13,134 nucleotides of DNA from Thermoprotei archaeon (GTDB lineage Archaea; Thermoproteota; Thermoprotei; QMSL01; B3-G16). Below, in pieces: positions 6,548 to 12,976 of the stretch (its first letter is position 1; each line of letters starts with the position of its first letter). The stretch covers positions 1 through 13,134 of the forward strand of contig QMSL01000022.1 in NCBI GenBank assembly GCA_003649665.1, in the 5' to 3' direction. Made by a program: the position numbers and the translations under genes. Below the pieces are notes generated by a model. The model did no database searches and was not told the DNA's origin. It saw nothing but the letters and a program-made list of their open reading frames with translations.

Positions 6548-8509
6548 TTATGCCGCTAAATACTTCGGTAACGCTGCTATGCCTCCTATGAACCAGCAAA
6601 GTGCTGTACCTGCACTTATTCCTGCGACTAATGGTACTAATATCCCATCGTGAGCCCTCATACCGCCGAACTTTATCACTAAATATTTTATTAGCCATGC
6701 AACAAACCATACCATTGGTATGGTCTCGTTATTATGTAAGCCTACATAGACGCCTACTGGATCAAATGGCCACCAGATGAAGCGTACTCTTAAGTAAGAC
6801 AGTACGCCAATTATTACAGCACCAATTAATGCATTTGGCCACCATGGCTTCATAGCAGGCCATGTCTGCCATGTGGCTGGATCTATCAGCCAGTTTGCGT
6901 CTGGCTCTAATATTCCTCGTACCGAGCTAGCCATGCCCACCTTATAATAGACCTTTAGCGCTACTGGGTATGATAGGAGAGAGGCTGCTAAGAACGCTAT
7001 GAAGAGCGCCCAGAACATATCCCTAGGCTTAACGCCTACATCCTTCGCTACCCTATACCACATGGCGAATGAAGGCGCATTGTAGTTAAGCCAACCAGTA
7101 GGCCATCCGCAAGTGAATATTGTATTCGCATACTCAGGAGTTACTTGTTCAGTAGTGGTTACGTTTGGGAAGAGGTACATCGTGAGACTTGGTAAGTACA
7201 TCCAATCAACAGGTCCTATACTGAAGCTTAAGCCGTATATCCTGGCTCCACTCATATTGCCTAAGAAGTAAGTTAATATTGCCAACGCTGCGCCTGCTAA
7301 TGGAAGTCCTGCAGCATAGAGCCAGAACATGAGTACCATAGCGCTTACTAAGAACAAGCCCCATGAAACCCTGTATGGTAATGCTTCATTCTCCCACTCT
7401 TCTCTTGTTGGTCCCTTTATGGCTGCCCGTATTGTATCTATCATGTATCTCCAATTCAGTATTAGCCAGAATATTATTATTGAGACGCCCATGCCCCAGT
7501 ATACAGCATATATCTTAAATGGTGGCATGCTTCCCAACATATCACGTCGGCGATATATTATCGTTACATTAAGTATTCCTGAATAGTATCCCCTTAAGTA
7601 TGCTACTTGATAAGCTACAATGAGAATTATTCCAGTAATCCATGCGGTCAACAATATGTCCAGAGGTAACAGCATTGATGATGTATATTCCACTATGTTT
7701 GTTGGTATTGCTAGTAATGCTACTATTCTGTCTCCTATTCCTGGGACTAGCGTAGCATCAATTGCTCCGAACCACCATGATATATAAGGTGGTGAGCTCC
7801 ATCCGTATATGTCTGGGAACCATGGTACTAAGAATCTTAACACTGGGGGCCACATGTAGAAGAAGCCAAGCAGTAATCCTCCTAAGAACATCACGAACCT
7901 CCTACCAGGCCTTAATCCCTTAGCTCTTCTCTCTGGTGCTGCTGCAATAATCGGTATGCTCCACAGGTAACTTGCTGGATATGGTAAGAGCTCAATATCG
8001 ATCCAACGCCTTCTGACAATCGTTATGAAGCTTATGTTGAATAAGAACCATAGGAACGTATAGATCATCCACCATGCAAGTGAAGGCATCCAAACCATCC
8101 ATGGAACGTCTGCTAAACGTCCTCTAAGTAACTGCTGTATATATTGTAACTCAGGACCCCAAATCCAATCAATACATTCATTATAGGGCGAAGGTGCAGT
8201 TCTAGCTGAGTATATATTATCGAAAATCCATAAGCTCATGTCCATGTAGACAGCAGTTGAAGCGGCTGCGCTTATAAGGGCTATATGCTTACTTGTAGCA
8301 ACTCTGGGCATGAGGTTTCCAACAAGTATTGCAAGTAACATTAATGCAGCCGGAATATTACGCGAAATAGCATGCGATTCATTAGCCCAGCGTGGTGTAT
8401 AGATACAGAATATAGGTGAAGCAACTGCACAAGCAACTGCTACTATCACTAGGACTATGAGGAACCTCCGGGTTAATACAGAAGGTCTCTTTACCTCAAC
8501 ATTGCTCAT
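6548..8509 (-). CDS. Polytopic membrane protein of the DUF6785/DUF6784 type, putative transporter
   Basis: The 653-residue protein is very hydrophobic, with roughly 13-15 potential membrane helices from residue 15 to the C-terminus. Two regions recall the uncharacterised DUF6785 (central) and DUF6784 (C-terminal) families, recognised from memory of family patterns. One is R-R-R-W-I-D-x-E-L-L-P-Y-P at 166-178, resembling the family's RRxWxExERLxFP motif after a helix. The other is W-W-P-F-D-P-V-G (569-576) followed by W-F-x-x-W-L-I-K-x-L-[VI]-[IL]-[KR]-[FY]-G-G (591-606) and a final glycine-rich helix. The extracytoplasmic loops are rich in Trp and Pro. The ATG at 8509 is preceded by GAGGG with 7 nt spacing. 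Divergent to the 376-aa surface protein and followed by its 400-aa paralogue, it sits at the centre of the presumed glycan locus. I infer a transporter or channel role. OPT-like relatives come to mind but I cannot show that. Confidence 0.75.
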   Translation of the reverse strand: MSNVEVKRPSVLTRRFLIVLVIVAVACAVASPIFCIYTPRWANESHAISRNIPAALMLLAILVGNLMPRVATSKHIALISAAASTAVYMDMSLWIFDNIYSARTAPSPYNECIDWIWGPELQYIQQLLRGRLADVPWMVWMPSLAWWMIYTFLWFLFNISFITIVRRRWIDIELLPYPASYLWSIPIIAAAPERRAKGLRPGRRFVMFLGGLLLGFFYMWPPVLRFLVPWFPDIYGWSSPPYISWWFGAIDATLVPGIGDRIVALLAIPTNIVEYTSSMLLPLDILLTAWITGIILIVAYQVAYLRGYYSGILNVTIIYRRRDMLGSMPPFKIYAVYWGMGVSIIIFWLILNWRYMIDTIRAAIKGPTREEWENEALPYRVSWGLFLVSAMVLMFWLYAAGLPLAGAALAILTYFLGNMSGARIYGLSFSIGPVDWMYLPSLTMYLFPNVTTTEQVTPEYANTIFTCGWPTGWLNYNAPSFAMWYRVAKDVGVKPRDMFWALFIAFLAASLLSYPVALKVYYKVGMASSVRGILEPDANWLIDPATWQTWPAMKPWWPNALIGAVIIGVLSYLRVRFIWWPFDPVGVYVGLHNNETIPMVWFVAWLIKYLVIKFGGMRAHDGILVPLVAGISAGTALCWFIGGIAALPKYLAA

Positions 8510-8539
8510 AACAAACCCTCGAATCTATTTATCCTTTTT

Positions 8540-8552
8540 TAAAGTATTTAAC
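8540..8552. promoter_or_regulatory. 13-bp TATA-like repeat, copy 1 (core promoter of the 653-aa gene)
   Basis: TAAAGTATTTAAC occurs here and again at 8593-8605, exactly 53 bp apart. Read on the minus strand it gives GTTAAATAC, a plausible TATA box centred about 38 nt upstream of the ATG at 8509. That would place initiation near 8520, with GAGGG in a short leader. TAAA/TTTA symmetry lets it work in either direction. Confidence 0.5.
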
Positions 8553-8564
8553 GGTTAACATTTT
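8548..8564 (-). promoter_or_regulatory. Shared 17-bp upstream motif, copy 2 (653-aa gene), containing a palindrome
   Basis: The minus-strand sequence AAAATGTTAACCGTTAA matches the element upstream of the 400-aa gene at 15 of 17 positions. Within it TTAAC-G-GTTAA (8548-8558) is a perfect 5-bp inverted repeat with one central base, and it overlaps the TATA-like repeat. It is a good candidate for an operator shared by the two genes. Confidence 0.45.
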
Positions 8565-8592
8565 AGAATTAATGGTTAGCCTTATGCAGTGA

Positions 8593-8605
8593 TAAAGTAT
8601 TTAAC
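8593..8605. promoter_or_regulatory. 13-bp TATA-like repeat, copy 2 (core promoter of the 376-aa gene)
   Basis: This is an identical copy of TAAAGTATTTAAC, centred 39 nt before the ATG at 8638, mirroring the position of copy 1 relative to the divergent gene. On the plus strand TATTTAAC can serve as TATA box, with initiation near 8627 and a GGGGT ribosome binding site at 8629-8633. Confidence 0.5.
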
Positions 8606-8606
8606 A

Positions 8607-8621
8607 ACTCTTTTAAAGAGT
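8607..8621. promoter_or_regulatory. Perfect palindrome in the promoter of the 376-aa gene
   Basis: ACTCTTT and AAAGAGT are exact 7-bp inverted arms around a single T. The element sits between the TATA-like repeat and the ribosome binding site, at about the predicted start of transcription. It is an operator candidate. Its T/A core could also be an alternative TATA box. Confidence 0.5.
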
Positions 8622-8637
8622 ACTATATGGGGTCTAA

Positions 8638-9768
8638 ATGATAAAAACGAGATGCATATCGTTACTTCTATTATCTGTTCTCATAGCAATGCTATTAACA
8701 CCTAGTATTCCCACTCGTTCTCAAAAACCACAATGGGAAGTCTCAGCTGAGGGTGTTAGAGTTACTGTAGGAAATATAGAGATCTACATAGGTGCTACGA
8801 CAGGAATTTCTGACATATTTATAAGTGGCGTAGAGGTAATAAGTGGCTTAGGTATATGGGTCTTCGCACCAGGATGGGAATACATTGGTGCTACTCCTTG
8901 GGAAGGTGAAGTCCTTGAACCACCAACAGTCGATGAATTGCCGGATGGAATTCTAGTAAAAACCCATGCAAGGTTCTCACCCGATACGAACACGTACCTT
9001 GAATTCAGAGGCGTCTATAAGATATATAATACAGGTATGATAATTGCTAATACTACTGTAACCGCGTATGATGACACCGAAGTTCAGGCGGTATACTTCA
9101 TAATATACTTCCCCATTGATACGTTAAAAGGCCAGACTATCTATATGGTCTACGGTGGAACAAGCGGTATAACATTCCCAGAGGAGTTTAGTGGATGGTC
9201 CATAGCCTCAGGTACTTATTCAGCTGCATACATTTCGCTTCCGCAGGGGGATATAGTCTTCGTAGCACTAGAGCCAACTGCATTAGGCTATGAATTAACT
9301 GATGGTAGAGATTGGGGAGGTAATGTATACGAGATAATAACAACGTTAAGAAGCGCTGGCATGATAGCTAAAGGGACTACGATGAAAGTATCATTAATGT
9401 TATACCCACATACTAGAGGTCCTGAGTTTACTAAGCTTATAGTTGAGACCTTCGGTAGTCTAGGTGCTGCTAAGAGCACTGTTGAAACATTGAAGAAGAG
9501 TAAACCAAGAACTCCTGGTGGCGCTAAACTATTAGCCGAATGTGAGAAGGAGGTTAAGTTGGCATATGATGCTTATAGTAAGGGCGATATAGAGTCAACT
9601 CGAGCACATGCTCTTAAGGCATTAGAGTTAGCACAGAAAATAAAGGTCGTAGAGAGAAGGCAGAGGATATTATTCTTCATGGTTATACCAGGGATCATAG
9701 GCATAGTAATAATGTTCTTACTAGCATGGAGTGCGTCTCAGAAGGTGAGAAAAGAAGTAGCATCATAA
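8638..9768 (+). CDS. Membrane-anchored surface protein, paralogue of the 400-aa protein at 5229-6431; function unknown
   Basis: The 376-residue protein repeats the architecture of the 400-aa protein. It has a signal peptide (about 1-28), an all-beta ectodomain (about 32-278), a helical stalk of two or three charged helices (about 278-341, with GDIESTRAHALKALELA resembling TPR-like or helical-bundle repeats), one membrane helix (about 343-364) and a short basic tail. Matching blocks are V-Y-K-I-Y-N-T-G (126-133) with A-Y-D-D, L-T-D-G-R-D-W-G (220-227) and Y-P-H-T-R-G-P-E-F (256-264). Overall identity to the paralogue looks low outside these blocks, so the duplication is old. The ATG has GGGGT 4 nt upstream. 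It is transcribed divergently from the 653-aa membrane protein and converges on the 457-aa glycosidase-like gene, with only 3 bp between the stop codons. A substrate-binding or complex-forming role at the cell surface is inferred. No catalytic residues can be assigned. Confidence 0.8.
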   Translation: MIKTRCISLLLLSVLIAMLLTPSIPTRSQKPQWEVSAEGVRVTVGNIEIYIGATTGISDIFISGVEVISGLGIWVFAPGWEYIGATPWEGEVLEPPTVDELPDGILVKTHARFSPDTNTYLEFRGVYKIYNTGMIIANTTVTAYDDTEVQAVYFIIYFPIDTLKGQTIYMVYGGTSGITFPEEFSGWSIASGTYSAAYISLPQGDIVFVALEPTALGYELTDGRDWGGNVYEIITTLRSAGMIAKGTTMKVSLMLYPHTRGPEFTKLIVETFGSLGAAKSTVETLKKSKPRTPGGAKLLAECEKEVKLAYDAYSKGDIESTRAHALKALELAQKIKVVERRQRILFFMVIPGIIGIVIMFLLAWSASQKVRKEVAS

Positions 9769-9771
9769 TTT

Positions 9772-11145
9772 TTAGCTCTGCTTAAACTTTCTTTTTCTGT
9801 AATCCCAGGTGATTAACGTTAATGCTACTATTGCTATTAACACTGCCGCTATGCCCGATAGGTTCTTCCTTAATTTATCTACGATAATCCCTATCTCTAT
9901 GTTATTGGTTTTACCTTGCTCTTCTTGTTGTTTAATTATAGCTATTTCCTCCTTTTGACTTGGCTTTCCAGTTTTCTCAAGTAAGAGAACCATGCCTTCC
10001 TCTGGTCCGAGGGTTATGTTAAGTTTGCCGTTGCTTACTTCATATATCTCACCGTTTATCCTCTTGAGTTGTAGCCAATTATCAGGAACGTTGATCACTA
10101 TGCTGTATTTTCTCTTGAAGGGATTCACTGCTACTAGGCCCTTCTCGTATAGCCTGTAATAGATATAGCCCTCTACTTTATATTCGCCTAATGGATTTCC
10201 TAAGTCAAGGTTAAGTACACTAGCGTTTAGTATGCTATCTATTATTGGTTTAGATACCCAATAGTAGAAATCGAAGAGCCTTACTGTAGCATAACTGAAT
10301 TCGTATATATCATCGCTTTCGCCATAGCTTAAGGCAATTACAATCTTACCTTTTTTAGCGTATTCTTGGGCGATAAGCGATACCCTTATTATATCCATCC
10401 ATCGTCTACAGCAATACTTTGGTTTCGTAATTGACTCTATATCGCTCGTAACCACGTATGTGGTTGGATGAGCTTCAAGCATTACTCCATCCATGTATTT
10501 CATTAATAATGAAGATGGAGGGCTCCAGCCCGCATTATATATTAGTGGCGCTCCTGTCTCATTTTTTAGCCTTATTATGAACTGGATTAATGCATCTGTC
10601 CACTTACCGTACTTTGTCTCATTATAAACAGGAGTGTCATATTGCGGACCTCCTATTTGGTTTATATCAAGATGAACATCATCTAGGAAGATGCCAGTGA
10701 ACCCCTTTTTCAGATATTCCTTAGCTCTATTGATAAGGTAATCCTGGAAACTCTTTACCGCTATATTGCACATGAATGAAAGTCCGTACCAATACTTAGC
10801 GACCTTTCCATCTTTCGTATATAGTAACCATTCCGGATGATTCTTTTTAACCCAGTCTAACTTGTCAATCCACAACCCGAGCACATTTAGGTATACATAA
10901 ACTTGAATTCCTCTCTCCTTCCGCTCCTCTGGTATTTCAAAGTATGGTTCAGCAATGACAATAGTATAGTTCCTCTCAAGAACTACCTTAGTTACATAAT
11001 CATTTGTCCATCCGTAATATACGACGGCGTAGCGTCTGCCAACGGGGATCTCCTTATTTTCTAATGAATTGGTGATTCCCGTTGAGAAGACTAATGACGT
11101 AATAAGCAATCCAATTATTACATAGAGCGATATGCTCTTCATCAT
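9772..11145 (-). CDS. Membrane-anchored putative glycoside hydrolase (TIM-barrel, GHL-like)
   Basis: The 457-residue protein has a signal peptide (about 1-25), a TIM-barrel-like domain (about 37-330), a beta-sandwich (about 340-401), a Gln/Glu-rich linker, a membrane helix (about 428-447) and a basic tail. The active-site face resembles unclassified alpha-glycosidase-like (GHL/DUF4015/GH114-type) families. Features are V-Y-L-N at the end of an early strand (84-87), a W-I-x-x-L-D-W-V-K-K-N-H-P-E-W-L-L segment, G-[FI]-x-G-I-F-L-D-D-V-H-L-D with Asp155/Asp156, then Y-N-A-G-W and M-L-E-A-H-P with Glu224. Asp155 or Asp156 with Glu224 are the likely catalytic pair by position. The C-terminal sandwich with a V-A-V-N-P strand resembles the small all-beta domain that follows many such barrels. 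No ribosome binding site is seen before ATG 11145 and the TATA box lies at the leaderless distance. Substrate is unknown. Confidence 0.72.
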   Translation of the reverse strand: MMKSISLYVIIGLLITSLVFSTGITNSLENKEIPVGRRYAVVYYGWTNDYVTKVVLERNYTIVIAEPYFEIPEERKERGIQVYVYLNVLGLWIDKLDWVKKNHPEWLLYTKDGKVAKYWYGLSFMCNIAVKSFQDYLINRAKEYLKKGFTGIFLDDVHLDINQIGGPQYDTPVYNETKYGKWTDALIQFIIRLKNETGAPLIYNAGWSPPSSLLMKYMDGVMLEAHPTTYVVTSDIESITKPKYCCRRWMDIIRVSLIAQEYAKKGKIVIALSYGESDDIYEFSYATVRLFDFYYWVSKPIIDSILNASVLNLDLGNPLGEYKVEGYIYYRLYEKGLVAVNPFKRKYSIVINVPDNWLQLKRINGEIYEVSNGKLNITLGPEEGMVLLLEKTGKPSQKEEIAIIKQQEEQGKTNNIEIGIIVDKLRKNLSGIAAVLIAIVALTLITWDYRKRKFKQS

Positions 11146-11158
11146 GTTATTAGTTCGT

Positions 11159-11182
11159 AAGAACGTGATTATAAACGTTCTT
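11159..11182 (-). promoter_or_regulatory. TATA box enclosed by inverted repeats (promoter/operator of the 457-aa gene)
   Basis: AAGAACGT and ACGTTCTT are exact 8-bp inverted arms. The 8-bp spacer between them, read on the minus strand, is TTATAATC, a TATA-like box whose centre lies about 25-26 nt before the ATG at 11145. That spacing predicts a leaderless transcript starting at or next to the ATG, consistent with the lack of a ribosome binding site. A dimer binding the arms would directly cover the TATA box. Confidence 0.6.
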
Positions 11183-11259
11183 CCGATTATTTACCGAAGG
11201 ACGTATTGATTCTTAGACTACTAACAATAGGTACGTTATCTCATGATTTAATCTTCAGC

Positions 11260-11273
11260 CACGTATGTACGTG
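11260..11273. promoter_or_regulatory. Palindrome upstream of the 536-aa gene
   Basis: CACGTA-TG-TACGTG is a perfect 6-bp inverted repeat. Allowing a small bulge on the left, it extends to CTTC/GAAG. It lies 47-60 nt before the TTG start and just upstream of a weak TATA-like CTTTAAGG (about 11287-11294). An operator or upstream activator site is possible. Confidence 0.35.
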
Positions 11274-11319
11274 AAGAATAATAGGACTTTAAGGAATTAA
11301 TAGTAAATGGTGATACCGC

Positions 11320-12930
11320 TTGATTATGGGTCGCTTTAAGTACATAATGCTCATTCTCCTAATTGGGGCATTAATTGGATTAATGGCTATATATTTCGTA
11401 GAGATGCATAAGAGGAGTATATCTAAGGGATCAGGGGTACAAAACATGAGTATGAAGGAGGAGACAAAAGTCGAGGTAACTCACGCGGTAATAAAGGTGA
11501 TCATTCATGATGAGAATCCCTATCACGTATTTGAGCCTGGGAATCGATTTAAAGTCGAGGTAACTCTCCAGTTAATATCTGGAGATCCTCCTAGCGAAAT
11601 ATATTGCCAATGGAAGGATTTCATGGGTAAGCCATTATCTGATCTCATTCCTTTAGAACTTAATAAGACCAATATCATATGGTCTCCCAAGAACGTTACA
11701 ATTGGGTATTATGGCTTGGTGTTCCTTCCAAGCTACGTTAAATTCTTACCCAATAGGGAGATAGGATTCGCTGTTCTACCTAAGAGGAAGATATCTCCTC
11801 CTGATCCACAATCACCATTCGGAATAGTACATATGGAAGTAGAAGATCCGTACATCGATGCTACGTGGATTAAGACGTTAACTGATTATCAGTTCTCAAC
11901 GCCATCCAATTGGCGTAAGCTCATGGATTATCGTCGCAAATATGGCAGGATTGAGATACCCTTAATCATAGGAGAGCCTTGGGAATGCGACAATACAAAG
12001 CCCATCTCTAAGGAACAACTCCAAAGGCTTCACGATTACCTATTTAAGCTATTTAGTGCTGATCCTAATGTGCCAGTATGGGAACTAGGTCTTGAGGAGA
12101 ACCTAAAACTAAGAGCTCACAGGGATGGCTGGAAGTACTTCTGGCATAATCTGAAAGAGAAGCTTAAGGTTGCTCAGGAGGCTAAGAATAAGGTAAACCC
12201 TAATATAAAGATAGCGTATCAGATTGCGGAGCTCGATTATAGAGCTCTTAAGGAATTCTTCGAAAGCGGGGCTGCAGATTACGTTGATATACTATCGTTG
12301 CATCCATATAAATGGCCGTATTTTGAGACTCCTGAGGTATGGCACGATCTTTTCATAAAGGAAGTTAGGAAAATAATGAGAACCTACGGTAAGGAGATAC
12401 CTATTTGGTATACCGAAGTTGGTGCTCCACAAAACGATGCAGGCGTACCTAGAATGTATTCAAATGGAAAGCCAGTTAAGGCATTAACTAGAAGAGAGGA
12501 AGTAGATTACTTAATAAAAATTCACGTACTAGCTCTACGCGCTGGTGTGGAGAAGATAATCTGGTACAACTATAAGGATAGAGGGGATAATCCCACTGAC
12601 GTTGAAGATCACTTTGGTTTAAGGGACTACTGGGGATTTCCTAAACCTGCATATGTTGCTTATGCTAACATGGTCAATATTCTGAAGGGTAAGCGATATA
12701 ATTGCACCATTGAAATAAAAGGTGTCTACGCTCTTAGGTTCTCTGGAGAGAATGAAGACTGTATCGTAGTGTGGGCCTTTCCAGAGAACGCTACAATATC
12801 GCTATTGGACTTAGGCATTCAAGATCTCAGCAAGATAAGGATAGTAAACGCTGTAGGTACGCCACTTCCAGTTAGGGAGAGAATAGAATTGACTCTTGAT
12901 CCCATTTACATAGTAATCTCTAAGAAATAA
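11320..12930 (+). CDS. Membrane-anchored putative clan GH-A glycoside hydrolase (GH39-like)
   Basis: The 536-residue protein has an N-terminal membrane anchor (about 7-27), a linker, a beta-sandwich (about 50-155), a TIM barrel (about 165-445) and a C-terminal beta domain (about 449-536), an order like GH39-type enzymes. Clan-A landmarks are W-E-L-G-L-E259-E-N after the fourth-strand region (candidate acid/base), S-L-H-P-Y (326-330), I-W-Y-T-E366-V-G-A-P (candidate nucleophile) and I-I-W-Y-N-Y (413-418, eighth-strand Trp of the sugar site). Unlike the usual W-E-x-x-N-E, the residue before the acid/base is Leu258, so the conserved Asn is missing. A TTG at 11320 follows GGTGAT (11309-11314) by 5 nt. 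The alternative ATG at 11326 follows it by 11 nt, and both are plausible. It should act outside the cell on a glycoside. The substrate cannot be read from sequence. Its stop is 46 bp from that of the convergent PEBP-like gene. Confidence 0.78.
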   Translation: MIMGRFKYIMLILLIGALIGLMAIYFVEMHKRSISKGSGVQNMSMKEETKVEVTHAVIKVIIHDENPYHVFEPGNRFKVEVTLQLISGDPPSEIYCQWKDFMGKPLSDLIPLELNKTNIIWSPKNVTIGYYGLVFLPSYVKFLPNREIGFAVLPKRKISPPDPQSPFGIVHMEVEDPYIDATWIKTLTDYQFSTPSNWRKLMDYRRKYGRIEIPLIIGEPWECDNTKPISKEQLQRLHDYLFKLFSADPNVPVWELGLEENLKLRAHRDGWKYFWHNLKEKLKVAQEAKNKVNPNIKIAYQIAELDYRALKEFFESGAADYVDILSLHPYKWPYFETPEVWHDLFIKEVRKIMRTYGKEIPIWYTEVGAPQNDAGVPRMYSNGKPVKALTRREEVDYLIKIHVLALRAGVEKIIWYNYKDRGDNPTDVEDHFGLRDYWGFPKPAYVAYANMVNILKGKRYNCTIEIKGVYALRFSGENEDCIVVWAFPENATISLLDLGIQDLSKIRIVNAVGTPLPVRERIELTLDPIYIVISKK

Positions 12931-12976
12931 CCTCTCTTCCTTTACCTAAGTTTAAAGGACGTGGTGTTGTTTAAGT

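Noticed and set aside
6465..6710. 81-aa minus-strand frame spanning the end of the 653-aa gene and the following gap
   Set aside because: Most of it overlaps the 653-aa gene in another frame, and it runs through promoter-like AT-rich DNA for the next gene.
8784..9479. Minus-strand frames of 69 and 63 aa inside the 376-aa gene
   Set aside because: They are antisense to a gene supported by a paralogue, with no motif or ribosome binding site.
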